From contig JARVGJ010000002.1 in NCBI GenBank assembly GCA_029762595.1, forward strand, positions 62,001 through 126,000: a stretch of DNA of 64,000 nucleotides, given 5' to 3'. The notes under the pieces were generated by a model. The model saw nothing but the letters and a program-made list of their open reading frames with translations. It was not told the DNA's origin and did not search any database. Made by a program: the position numbers and the translations under genes. This DNA is from Methanolobus sp. Its GTDB lineage: Archaea; Halobacteriota; Methanosarcinia; Methanosarcinales; Methanosarcinaceae. Positions 7,947 through 16,559 of this stretch are shown here, in pieces. The stretch's first letter is position 1, and the number at the start of each line of letters is the position of its first letter.

Positions 7947-9071
7947 GTGTTTGTTTATCATGGTGATATGATGTACCGGTTTGAGGAAGAGATAGATTCA
8001 TGCATAGATTGTCAAAAATGTTGGGATGTCTGTCCTGTTAACATGGTAACCGAAGGTAATCGTTTCACTCCCCAGGCAAAGATAGGGTCCCTTGCAAAGA
8101 TAGTTACAGGTGAGGAGCTCACACAGGATGAAATGGACAATATCTATCTTTCCACACGGTGTGGTGCCTGTGATGATGTATGTCCCGTGAGTATTCCCAT
8201 CACCGATATAATCCAGTATGAGAGGGAACTGCTGGCACAGCAGGGCAGGGAGCCTGCAAAGACCACTGCCATTTCACAGAATATCATTGAACGTAACAGT
8301 CCCGGAAGTATGGATCCTGCTACAAGGTTTGACTGGATAACCGATGACCTTGACATAGCTGAAAGGTCAGATGTTGCCTACATGGCAGGCTGCTGGGTGG
8401 CACACAGTCAGCCGGATATTGCAAAGGCAACAATACGGCTTCTCAACCATGCAGGTATCAGACCGATGATCCTCAAGGAAGAAAAATGCTGCGGACTTTT
8501 CCTCATAGACAACGGTCATCTTGAAGAGGCGGCTGAACATGCAGGAAAGTTCGTAGATTATATCGAATCCCTTGGAGTGAAGAAGCTAATAGTCTCATGT
8601 CCAGGTTGTTACATGGTACTTGGAACAGAATATCCAAAACTCTATCGTGAACTGAACTTTGAGGTTGAGCATTCCCTCAATATCTTTAAGGATATGATAA
8701 CAGATGGTACACTAAAGCCACATAAGCTTGACATAGCTGTTTCTTTAAGGGATGCCTGTCCTCTGAGGGGGTCAAAAGATGTCCCACGCAGTATTCTTGC
8801 CAGCATGGGTGTGGAATTAAAAGAACTCTTTGACGGCAAACAGGTGTGCTGTGGGGGCCCAGCAGGTCTTAAACCAAACTTCCCGCAGATCGCAGATGAT
8901 ATTGCCATGCTAACGGTGAAAGGATACAAGGATAAGGCTGACATACTTGTTTCATACTGTCCTTTCTGTGTGCATCATATGGAAGGTGCATGCAAGTCCA
9001 GGAATGAGGAAATGAGAGTCAAGGATGTTTCCGTGCTGCTTGCAGAAAGCGTTTTTGGAAAGCAGGAATGA
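7947..9071 (+). CDS. HdrD-like (Fe-S)-binding oxidoreductase with two CCG domains
   Basis: A 374-residue protein with the architecture of HdrD/GlpC-like electron-transfer subunits. Two ferredoxin-type clusters come first (CIDCQKCWDVCPVN and CGACDDVCPVS), then two cysteine-rich CCG domains with EKCCGLF...SCPGCY and QVCCGGPAG...YCPFC, which in heterodisulfide reductase hold the catalytic non-cubane clusters. It is shorter than the catalytic HdrD and is one of several HdrD-like paralogues methanogens carry; partner and substrate are unknown. The listed start is a GTG without an SD; GGTGAT sits just before tandem ATGs at 7968/7971, which may be the true start. Confidence 0.82.
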   Translation: MFVYHGDMMYRFEEEIDSCIDCQKCWDVCPVNMVTEGNRFTPQAKIGSLAKIVTGEELTQDEMDNIYLSTRCGACDDVCPVSIPITDIIQYERELLAQQGREPAKTTAISQNIIERNSPGSMDPATRFDWITDDLDIAERSDVAYMAGCWVAHSQPDIAKATIRLLNHAGIRPMILKEEKCCGLFLIDNGHLEEAAEHAGKFVDYIESLGVKKLIVSCPGCYMVLGTEYPKLYRELNFEVEHSLNIFKDMITDGTLKPHKLDIAVSLRDACPLRGSKDVPRSILASMGVELKELFDGKQVCCGGPAGLKPNFPQIADDIAMLTVKGYKDKADILVSYCPFCVHHMEGACKSRNEEMRVKDVSVLLAESVFGKQE

Positions 9072-9132
9072 TATCCTATCCTACAAATACCAGGATATGG
9101 CCCGGGGTGGGCATGGCACTCCCCCGGATATC

Positions 9133-10719
9133 TTATTTCTTGAAGCATTTTTCAATATGATCCTGAGGATCAGGGCGTGTCAGCATGCTCACCATTATTG
9201 CAACTATGAATGCAAGGGGAGTTGCAACCAATATGGGATCAATAATCGTCCAGGTTCCTGTCAGGAGGGTATCGACACCAAATAAGAATCTGCTTATGCC
9301 AAGTGAATTTGCTTCCTTTCCGTGAACTAAAACCAGCCAGAAAAGGCTTGCAAAAGTCCCGGTAAGCATACTGGCAATGGCGCCTTTCCTGTTCATGCGT
9401 TTCCAGAAAAGGGCACCTGTGTACATGGGAAGGAATGCGGATGCGCAAAGTCCGAAGAATATGGCGGTTGCGTGTGCGATTATACTTATGGGTAGTACAT
9501 ATGCCAGTATCACACTTATAATGATGGTGAATGCCATACCGGCACGGGTGATGTTTATGGTCTGACCCAGTTCTCCTTTCTTCAGGTACTGACGATAGAA
9601 GTCATGCCCGATGGCTGTTCCCATGGTATGGAACTGGGAACTCAGGGTAGACATTGCAGCAGCAAGAAGTGCAAGCATAAAGAGTATTACAAAGATATCA
9701 GGCATTGCGCTGTTGATATATTCAGGTATAATAAGGTCCGTGTTCCCATTTGCAGCTACAATGGCTATCACACCCTGGGTATTCATGAAGTAGACATTGG
9801 ATAGTGCTCCTACCGTAAAAGCTACCCCGGTCATCATTAGAATGAAAGGTCCACCTACAAGCACGGCCCTGTTGAGTGCCCGGGTATTTTTTACTGTCAT
9901 GAACCTTACAGCCAGTTGCGGCTGGGCAAGAACACCGATACCTACTCCCAGTACCAGTGTTGAGATAAGTGTCCACCAGATGGGGGAACCGAATGCAGGC
10001 ATAACTGTCCAGCCCAGATGTCCACCTGCTGCCAGACCTTCAGGTACCTGGCCGCTCATGGCTGTGAGTGCTGCATGAGCCGCAGTGATTCCACCAAGCT
10101 TGACATAAGTTAGTATTAGCAGTATTGCCATTCCCACAAACATGATCGCCCCCTGGAGAGCATCGGTATACATAACAGCAATAAGCCCGCCGGTTATAAC
10201 ATAAGCAGCCACTATTATAGTGAGAATGAAAACTGCAATATCATAATTGACGCTAAGGGTTGACTCAACGAACCTTGCTCCACCAATAAGGACTATCCCT
10301 GCATATAGAGGCATAAAGACACCTATAAGAGCACCTGAGAATCCCTGGATGAAACGTGAATTGAATCTTCTTCCCAAAAGCTCTGGGAATGTAACTGCTT
10401 TAAGGTTAACACCCATGCGCCTTGTCCTTGAACCGTAAAATACAAAGGCCACAAAAATACCTACCACGATAGTCATAAATGCAAGCCACAGAAGTCCCAT
10501 CCCCAGAGAACCGGCAGCTCCGCCAAAACCAACTATTGCTGAGGTACTGATGAATGTTGCACCGTAGGATAATGCCAGGATATAAGGATGTACATTCCTT
10601 CCTGCGACCATGTAGTCCTCTGTTTGCTTTGTTCTTTTATATCCTATCCATCCGAGATAGAAGATGACCATCAGGTAGATCAATACAATAACACCAAGGA
10701 CCGGCGTACTTACTGCCAT
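9133..10719 (-). CDS. Sodium:solute symporter (SSS family)
   Basis: A 528-residue membrane transporter with about 13 hydrophobic segments. The N-terminal half contains ATFISTSAIVGFGGAAG and RRMGVNLKAVTFPELLGRRF, which place it in the SSS (PutP/PanF) family that imports solutes with Na+. The substrate cannot be read from sequence. I chose the ATG at 10719 because it overlaps the stop of a 41-residue upstream gene (TGATG), the usual arrangement with its small companion; the longer frame starting at 10755 adds a basic peptide in another gene's territory. Convergent with the HdrD-like gene. Confidence 0.9.
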   Translation of the reverse strand: MAVSTPVLGVIVLIYLMVIFYLGWIGYKRTKQTEDYMVAGRNVHPYILALSYGATFISTSAIVGFGGAAGSLGMGLLWLAFMTIVVGIFVAFVFYGSRTRRMGVNLKAVTFPELLGRRFNSRFIQGFSGALIGVFMPLYAGIVLIGGARFVESTLSVNYDIAVFILTIIVAAYVITGGLIAVMYTDALQGAIMFVGMAILLILTYVKLGGITAAHAALTAMSGQVPEGLAAGGHLGWTVMPAFGSPIWWTLISTLVLGVGIGVLAQPQLAVRFMTVKNTRALNRAVLVGGPFILMMTGVAFTVGALSNVYFMNTQGVIAIVAANGNTDLIIPEYINSAMPDIFVILFMLALLAAAMSTLSSQFHTMGTAIGHDFYRQYLKKGELGQTINITRAGMAFTIIISVILAYVLPISIIAHATAIFFGLCASAFLPMYTGALFWKRMNRKGAIASMLTGTFASLFWLVLVHGKEANSLGISRFLFGVDTLLTGTWTIIDPILVATPLAFIVAIMVSMLTRPDPQDHIEKCFKK

Positions 10720-10844
10720 CAGTGCACCTCTTCCTCTTCTATACCTTCGTTCCATTTAAGGGCACCATTGATCATACAGCCTATGGCACTAATGAAACAA
10801 AGGATGTAGGCCATCCAGATCCAGGGGTCTTCTATACCAAGCAT
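10719..10844 (-). CDS. Symporter small accessory membrane protein, 41 aa
   Basis: A 41-residue protein beginning MLGIEDPWIWMAYILC with one membrane helix (about residues 9-29) and an acidic tail ending EEEEVH. Its stop codon overlaps the ATG of the SSS symporter in TGATG, so the two are translationally coupled. GAGGAT lies about 7 nt before its ATG. It resembles a small protein family encoded directly before symporter genes in archaea and bacteria, annotated as symporter small accessory protein; I recognise the DPWIW start from that family. It probably binds the transporter in the membrane. Its effect on transport is not established here. Confidence 0.75.
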   Translation of the reverse strand: MLGIEDPWIWMAYILCFISAIGCMINGALKWNEGIEEEEVH

Positions 10845-10898
10845 TCTTGTATCCTCGTTATTTCCACTTCTTTTCATTAAGGCAGATTGTGTCACTTG

Positions 10899-13142
10899 CT
10901 ACTCTATGCCCTTATTAATATCTTTTTGTTCTGACTGCATGTAATTGCCATTTTGATCTTTATCAACCAGCACAGCATTGGTAATTGTTATCTTTGCTGT
11001 ATACTCATCCAGCTCAACGATATCAAAATCACGGACATCTATCCTTTTTTTGTACATCGGTCCATCTGTTACGAAACTCTCAAACTCACCGCCTTCTCCA
11101 GCTACATTAAGACCGATCCTCTCATTGAGCTTCACAAGTTTTTCGATGTCCTTTTTCTCAATAATGTGGCCCACCCAGTTTTTGTTCAGGCCGTAAGCAG
11201 CCACACTGCTGAAGATGAATTCAAATCCCCTGTCAAGCAACTGATACATTTCTTTTTCCTGGTCGATGTGCCAGAGGGGTGAGAATACCTTAAGGCCCAG
11301 TTCGTCACACACTTTCTCTATTCTCTCACGCTGGTAATTGGAATACAGAGCTCCGGTGACAACACCATCTATGGCAAATTCGTTCTTTGCGCGAATTATA
11401 GCATTTTTCATATCGTCCAGTTCCTTTTCCTTCTCACCCATGGTAAGTTCTTCGATCAGGGGGAGCTCCATGGCCTCTGCCTGCAGGCGTGCAAGGTCGA
11501 TGTTTGGAGTGTGGAACATGTATGAGTCAGGATTCTGGCTCTTGATCGTTATAAGGCACTCTATGGAATAGTTCTGCTGCTGCATTATGTGCATTGCATA
11601 ATTGCTGTCCTTGCCGGAGCTGAAAAGCACTCCCAGTTTAAGATTTGGCTGGCCGTAGAACTGCCTGAGGTAATCGGTCTTTGTCCGGCAGCCGGCTCTT
11701 TTTGCAAGTCTGCCTATTGCTTTGTCAAACCTGCTGCCATACTGGGCGGCCTGTTTTTTGCGCTGGCTTACACTGGCAGGTATTCCCAGTTCCCTGGCAA
11801 GGAGACGCAATATAAGCTTATTCTGCTCTGCATTGATCTTATATGCAGAAGGTATTTTCAGGCAAAAGTCCACGAACCTTTTGTCAAGGTAAGGCACACG
11901 CAGTTCTATATTGTTATTCATGGAAACAACATCGTCACGGTAAGTGTTCTTTTCGTATATTTTCAGTACATCTGCGTAACAGTCCCTGTCTATATCCGTG
12001 GAACGCTTATGCCGGTCGTATCCTGCAAGTAGCTCGTCTGCCCCTGAACCCGAGAACATCACCCTGATGCCATCTTCCTTTGCAGCAATGCAAGCAGCAT
12101 ACATGGTCAGTGCAACACCGACCTTTGTTACATTCGTATCTTCCACAAGTGGTACCACTTCTTTCAGGTAGTTCTCAACCTCTTCCATTCCGATACTTTT
12201 GATCTTAAGGTCAAGCCCAAGCTCATCTGCCATCCTTTTAGCATATTCTATGTCCGGAGGGAGCTGTACTTCACAAAGACCGGCGGTATAACATGTAAAA
12301 TCCACACCTGGAACTCTACCAAGGAGCTTGCACATATATGCAATGATAGTGGAGTCAAGGCCACCGGAAAAGAGAATACCGAATCTTTCGTCAGGGATAC
12401 GCATCGATACAGCGTTTTCCAGAAGTCTTTGCATTTTTTCCTGCACTTCAATAATGCTGCCTTCGTGCTGAGGAGTCAGTGAGAAGAATTCCCGGTTGTA
12501 TCTTTCTATAGTGCCTGTTGTGATGTCGTAGGCAAGTATCTCTCTGGGATTGAGCTCTCTGATATCCGTGTATCTGTTTTTGGCCAGTGCTTTCTTTTCA
12601 GATGCGAATGCAAAACCGTCAGAGTCTGAGTTAGTGTACCAGAGTGGCTTGATGCCGACGATATCCCTTGCAATGTAAACGGTTCCATTCAGCCAGTATG
12701 CAAAGGCATAGACTCCGATGATCTGGCTCAGCACATCATCGATGACCTGCATGTTCCCATTTCCTAAATGAGCTGTGCTGCCTGCATTGAATACCTGCAT
12801 TTCGATGAGTTTTATCAGCAGGTCTGTGTCGTTCTTTGCATGTATCCCATACTTTTGTGCAAGCTCCTTCCAGTTGTAGATCTCACAGTTTGCAACCATC
12901 CTTCCTTTATAAACAATTGGTTGCAGTACGAAATTGACTATGGAATGAAGGCGATGACCTAAAACGTTCTTTCCTGCAGTTTCTTGCCTGATCCCAAGAG
13001 AATCAAAATCTTCTGCACGGTAAATTTCATCATCGTTACATATTCCAATACCATCCAGCCCCCTGTTCTTTGTTATCTCAAGGGCATCAAATGTATGGTC
13101 CAATGCATTGTCGTTGTTAAAGAAACCTGTAATAGAGCACAT
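10899..13142 (-). CDS. Asparagine synthetase B fused to a Dph6-like ATP-pyrophosphatase
   Basis: A 747-residue three-domain protein. The start is set at 13142 because the glutaminase needs an N-terminal Cys2 (MCSITGFF). Residues 2-190 are the class II glutaminase, about 230-470 the synthetase domain with PP-loop SGGLDS (259-264) and SGSGADELLAGY, where canonical AsnB has SGEG. A second PP-loop domain follows from about 500, with LFSSGKDSNYA (508-513) and GVVTGALYSNYQRERIE, the signature of diphthine-ammonia ligase (Dph6/MJ0570 type). Asparagine synthetase makes Asn with glutamine-derived ammonia; Dph6 amidates diphthine on EF2. The fusion suggests the glutaminase could supply both. A candidate TATA lies near 13210. 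Confidence 0.85.
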   Translation of the reverse strand: MCSITGFFNNDNALDHTFDALEITKNRGLDGIGICNDDEIYRAEDFDSLGIRQETAGKNVLGHRLHSIVNFVLQPIVYKGRMVANCEIYNWKELAQKYGIHAKNDTDLLIKLIEMQVFNAGSTAHLGNGNMQVIDDVLSQIIGVYAFAYWLNGTVYIARDIVGIKPLWYTNSDSDGFAFASEKKALAKNRYTDIRELNPREILAYDITTGTIERYNREFFSLTPQHEGSIIEVQEKMQRLLENAVSMRIPDERFGILFSGGLDSTIIAYMCKLLGRVPGVDFTCYTAGLCEVQLPPDIEYAKRMADELGLDLKIKSIGMEEVENYLKEVVPLVEDTNVTKVGVALTMYAACIAAKEDGIRVMFSGSGADELLAGYDRHKRSTDIDRDCYADVLKIYEKNTYRDDVVSMNNNIELRVPYLDKRFVDFCLKIPSAYKINAEQNKLILRLLARELGIPASVSQRKKQAAQYGSRFDKAIGRLAKRAGCRTKTDYLRQFYGQPNLKLGVLFSSGKDSNYAMHIMQQQNYSIECLITIKSQNPDSYMFHTPNIDLARLQAEAMELPLIEELTMGEKEKELDDMKNAIIRAKNEFAIDGVVTGALYSNYQRERIEKVCDELGLKVFSPLWHIDQEKEMYQLLDRGFEFIFSSVAAYGLNKNWVGHIIEKKDIEKLVKLNERIGLNVAGEGGEFESFVTDGPMYKKRIDVRDFDIVELDEYTAKITITNAVLVDKDQNGNYMQSEQKDINKGIE

Positions 13143-13332
13143 ATTTTCTTTCTGTTGTGTTTTTGGTTCAGAAGGTCTTTGCCGGCAGATAAAGGTTTTT
13201 AAAGGATATAAATAGGCAGCCTGAAATCTCATATTCGCTGCCTTCAGAGCACAACTGAATAAAAAAGAACAGAATATAAAAAAGAACAAAAGACAATAGA
13301 AAAGATGTAAAAGGATATTGGCAATGCAGGGC

Positions 13333-13719
13333 TCATGGCCTGCATTCCAGATCAATGCGTTCTTGCGGTGTTAGGGAGATGTAGAATCTCAGTATATCTT
13401 CCGGGTCTATGTCAACACCCAGTTTATACCCTCTGGCCCTTCCTGCCCTGAGGAATCTGTCCTCCTTTTCGTGTTTATTAAGCATCATTTTCTGTGTTTC
13501 TTCTTCATTGAGTCCTGACATATCAACTTTTCTGAGAAGACCTATCAGCAGGAAATTGTTCTCAATGCGTTGGTAAAGGTTCTCTGTTTTGCCCTCAGCT
13601 TTTTTATCAGGTTCGAAAAGATATGCAGTCTCGCCATTAGAACCCTTGTATGCCAGTGATATCTTCCTAAGTACCAGCTTTCCGTTCTCGCATACCAGAA
13701 TCTTGCGCTCGGTCTTCAT
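13333..13719 (-). CDS. Conserved-looking protein of unknown function
   Basis: I do not recognise this 128-residue protein. It is soluble, charged and mixed alpha/beta in appearance, beginning MKTERKILVCENGKLVLRK and ending in QERIDLECRP. The ATG at 13719 is chosen because AGAGG lies 8-12 nt upstream; a longer frame to 13791 has no such signal. Codon use looks like its neighbours. It is upstream of the AsnB-Dph6 gene on the same strand, 190 nt away, with a TATA-like element between them, so it is probably a separate transcription unit. Confidence 0.6.
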   Translation of the reverse strand: MKTERKILVCENGKLVLRKISLAYKGSNGETAYLFEPDKKAEGKTENLYQRIENNFLLIGLLRKVDMSGLNEEETQKMMLNKHEKEDRFLRAGRARGYKLGVDIDPEDILRFYISLTPQERIDLECRP

Positions 13720-14039
13720 TTCATTGCCTCTGTTCATTTTTGCGGAATCCAGATACACAGATTTTTCATGCAAATCATGAGATTGTAGCACCTGCTACAC
13801 TAATTATTGCGTTTGTATCTACAAAAGATGCTTTTCCGATTTTCTACTTATACTTTTCTACACTTTATCATCTAATAATCATCATTATGATGATGTTAAT
13901 TGATTACATGTTCTTTTTCTATATTCAAAATTATATACCATATCCATTCTACATGATCATTATACTTGACCAGTAAATGCAATGCCTGAAATACAAAGAA
14001 CTTCTAAAGGCTTAAGGCAGTAACAAGGACAGCGATAAT

Positions 14040-14627
14040 ATGTTCATTGAATTGAAGGATACTATCAGGAAATCGATCTTACCGCTCGTTAGCTGGATAC
14101 CTCTTTCACCCAATTCCCTTACCATTATAGGCCTGCTCATAAGTATCTGGGCTGCTGTTGTGTTTTCTGCAGGCGATCTTAAAGGAGGTGCTCTGCTCAT
14201 CCTGCTTAGCGGGTTCTTCGATATGGTGGATGGTGCTGTTGCAAGGGCAAAAGCTTGTATGACTGCCTTTGGTGCGGTACTTGATTCTGTATGTGACCGA
14301 TATGCCGATGCCATCATCTTTACAGGTATAATCTACGGGCTCATTGCAGGGAATATTGCTCAACAGTTTATCTTTTCAGTTCCTTTGTGGCTGTGGGTCG
14401 TATTTGCCATCATGGGCTCTTATCTGGTCAGCTATATACGCTCCAGGGCAGAAGCAGCAGGTGTAAGCTCCATGAACATCGGTATCGCTGAAAGGCCCGA
14501 ACGCATGCTTATACTTGTGGCAGGCTCACTTAGTGGCTATCTTGGTGAGGCCATCTTCATCATTGTTGTACTTACGCATATAACAATGGTCCAGCGCCTT
14601 CTCCATGCAAAGAGGTCACTTGCATGA
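14040..14627 (+). CDS. CDP-alcohol phosphatidyltransferase (archaetidylinositol-phosphate-synthase-like)
   Basis: A 195-residue integral membrane enzyme that joins a CDP-activated lipid to a polar alcohol during phospholipid head-group synthesis. The signature DG-x2-AR-x8-G-x3-D-x3-D is present (DGAVARAKACMTAFGAVLDS then CDRYAD, residues about 63-87). Around five or six hydrophobic segments follow. Length and sequence (PNSLTIIGLLIS, GFFDMVDGAVAR) fit the archaeal AIP-synthase group. Other archaetidyltransferases such as PgsA-like enzymes remain possible, because head-group specificity is not obvious from the motif. Confidence 0.88.
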   Translation: MFIELKDTIRKSILPLVSWIPLSPNSLTIIGLLISIWAAVVFSAGDLKGGALLILLSGFFDMVDGAVARAKACMTAFGAVLDSVCDRYADAIIFTGIIYGLIAGNIAQQFIFSVPLWLWVVFAIMGSYLVSYIRSRAEAAGVSSMNIGIAERPERMLILVAGSLSGYLGEAIFIIVVLTHITMVQRLLHAKRSLA

Positions 14628-14808
14628 ACTGGTTTCAAGGAAAATGTCTGCAATGCAAAGATTATAATAGCAGGCGTTATTATTAATTGCCTTGTTCATC
14701 TGTTATCTTAATCATCTGTTAATTGATCCAAACACAATTAATTCAAACACAACTTTCATTCGAATACAATTCATTCAAATACCGATAAAATATAGACGAG
14801 GATTCCAC

Positions 14809-15060
14809 ATGCAATATCAGGCGGAAGTAACCATCGAGCTTAAAAGCGGCATGCTTGACCCGGAAGGTACCACTATCAAAAGGGCTTTGGAGCACCTGGG
14901 ATATGAAACTGAGAGTGTAAAGACTGCAAAAAAATATGCTATAATCCTTCAGGCTGGAAGTATCCATGATGCCAGGGAAACAGTTGAAGAAATGTGCCAG
15001 AAACTAATATCCAATCCGATAATCCACAATTACTCTATCTCCCTGAGGGAACTGCAATGA
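14809..15060 (+). CDS. purS: FGAM synthase subunit PurS
   Basis: An 83-residue structural subunit of formylglycinamidine ribonucleotide synthetase, the fourth step of purine synthesis. The ATG at 14809 is preceded by GAGG and gives MQYQAEVTIELKSGMLDPEG, the standard PurS opening; GYETESVKTAKKYAIIL and NPIIHNYSI are family-typical. Its stop overlaps the purQ start in ATGA. PurS bridges PurL and PurQ. PurL is not in the window. Confidence 0.92.
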   Translation: MQYQAEVTIELKSGMLDPEGTTIKRALEHLGYETESVKTAKKYAIILQAGSIHDARETVEEMCQKLISNPIIHNYSISLRELQ

Positions 15061-15752
15061 GTATCGGTATTATACAGTTTGGTGGCAGCAATTGTGATCT
15101 TGACGTGTTGCATGTCCTGAAAGATGTTCTCGGGGTTGACGCTGAACTCGTATGGTACAAGGAAGAAGACCTGAAACGTTTTGATGGCATAGTGGTTCCC
15201 GGTGGATTCTCATACGGTGACTACCTCAGAGCTGGCTCCATAGCAGCACGGACTCCGATCATGGCTTCCATCAAAGCCCTTGCAGATGAAGGCAAGCCGG
15301 TAATTGGTATCTGTAATGGTTTCCAGATACTTACTGAATCAGGGCTGCTTGAGGGTGCCCTCACAACAAATATTTATCCTAAGTTCAGGTGCGAGCCAAC
15401 TTTCCTGAGGGTAGAGACCACCGACACACCTTTCACGTCAAAGTTTTCCAAAGGCGATGTTCTCAGCATTCCAATCGCTCATATGGAAGGTAATTTCTAT
15501 GCAGATGAGTTCACGCTTTCCATGCTTGAGGGCAATGAACAGGTCGCTTTCAGATATGTGAACAGGGATGGCAAGGCCACAGACGAAGCAAACCCAAACG
15601 GTTCACTTGAGAACATTGCAGGTATCGTAAGTGCAAAGAAGAATGTGCTAGGTATGATGCCACATCCGGAAAGGGCATCTGAGGAAGCGCTGGGTTCCAG
15701 GGATGGCCTGAAGATCTTCGAATCTATGGTGGAATACATCTCCAGTCAATAA
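15057..15752 (+). CDS. purQ: FGAM synthase glutaminase subunit PurQ
   Basis: A 231-residue class I glutaminase that delivers ammonia to PurL. The triad elements are visible: nucleophile in VIGICNGFQIL near residue 90, and MMPHPERASEE near 200. The N-terminus MSIGIIQFGGSNCD is characteristic. The start ATG overlaps the purS stop by 4 nt (ATGA), so the two are translationally coupled; the longer frame to 14994 would run deep into purS and is rejected. A T-rich tract follows the stop and probably ends the transcript. Confidence 0.94.
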   Translation: MSIGIIQFGGSNCDLDVLHVLKDVLGVDAELVWYKEEDLKRFDGIVVPGGFSYGDYLRAGSIAARTPIMASIKALADEGKPVIGICNGFQILTESGLLEGALTTNIYPKFRCEPTFLRVETTDTPFTSKFSKGDVLSIPIAHMEGNFYADEFTLSMLEGNEQVAFRYVNRDGKATDEANPNGSLENIAGIVSAKKNVLGMMPHPERASEEALGSRDGLKIFESMVEYISSQ

Positions 15753-15756
15753 TTCC

Positions 15757-15771
15757 TTTTCCTTTTTTTTT
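15757..15771 (+). terminator. T-rich terminator after purQ
   Basis: A run of thymines interrupted only by CC starts five bases after the purQ stop, without a hairpin. Archaeal RNA polymerase commonly stops at such T tracts. It lies between convergent purQ and rnhB, where termination is needed. Confidence 0.6.
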
Positions 15772-15807
15772 ATAATATCGCTTTGTAGGCTACCCACCAT
15801 TTCATAT

Positions 15808-16467
15808 TCAGGTTTTTCTTTCTCTCTTAATCACATTCTCTGCGGTTTTCCAGGAATGCCTTACAAAATCCGGCAGATCGTCATGCTCCTGATGCCAATC
15901 CGCAAGGAACTTTTTTGTTTTCGGGTCAGATGGATATCCGCTTCCAAAATCAATTCCTATATTCTTTTTGATTTCTTCTATCAACTCATCCCTGCGCACC
16001 TTGGCAACTATAGAAGCTGCCGAAACAGCAGGATAAATGGCATCAGCCCGATGTTTTGAGATAATGGACAAGTCAGGTGAAATCTCAGGATGTTCTTTCC
16101 TGTATTCATCCAGCAGTCTTATCCCAAACCTTTCCTCATTAACATCTGCAGCATCCACGTAGGCTTTATCTGGGTGGAGCTGCCCGAGAACCTTTGAGAA
16201 GGCAAGGACCATGATCTCATTCATGCTCATTAGCTTACGAAGCTCGTCTATCTGCGTGGCTGAAATCTCAAGGATGAACACCCTTTCGGAGTACTTTTCT
16301 ATCTGTCCTGCAAGCAGCTTTCTTTTTTTAGGACTTATCGTCTTTGAGTCTGCAACTCCAAGATTCTTCAATGCATTGCTTGCGGACTCATCCAGCAGTA
16401 CTCCTCCCACACACATAGGTCCTATGACCGGTCCTTTCCCGGCTTCGTCTATCCCTGCAATTTTCAT
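15808..16467 (-). CDS. rnhB: Ribonuclease HII
   Basis: A 219-residue endonuclease that cuts the RNA strand of RNA-DNA hybrids and removes single ribonucleotides. The N-terminal signature GIDEAGKGPVIGPM carries the first two catalytic acidic residues (Asp and Glu near residues 6-7); YVDAADVN supplies the third, and SIISKHRADAIYPAVSAASI the fourth region. The ATG at 16467 begins MKIAGIDEAG, the normal archaeal start; the longer frame is not supported. It is convergent with purQ and follows the pilus operon by 92 nt. Confidence 0.93.
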   Translation of the reverse strand: MKIAGIDEAGKGPVIGPMCVGGVLLDESASNALKNLGVADSKTISPKKRKLLAGQIEKYSERVFILEISATQIDELRKLMSMNEIMVLAFSKVLGQLHPDKAYVDAADVNEERFGIRLLDEYRKEHPEISPDLSIISKHRADAIYPAVSAASIVAKVRRDELIEEIKKNIGIDFGSGYPSDPKTKKFLADWHQEHDDLPDFVRHSWKTAENVIKRERKT

Positions 16468-16559
16468 CGTATATGGTCCATGTATATGATTCTCATATAT
16501 GTTACCATACCTAAGACCCTGATCGTAAAAAAATATTTGCCAGGAGATACGGCATTCCT

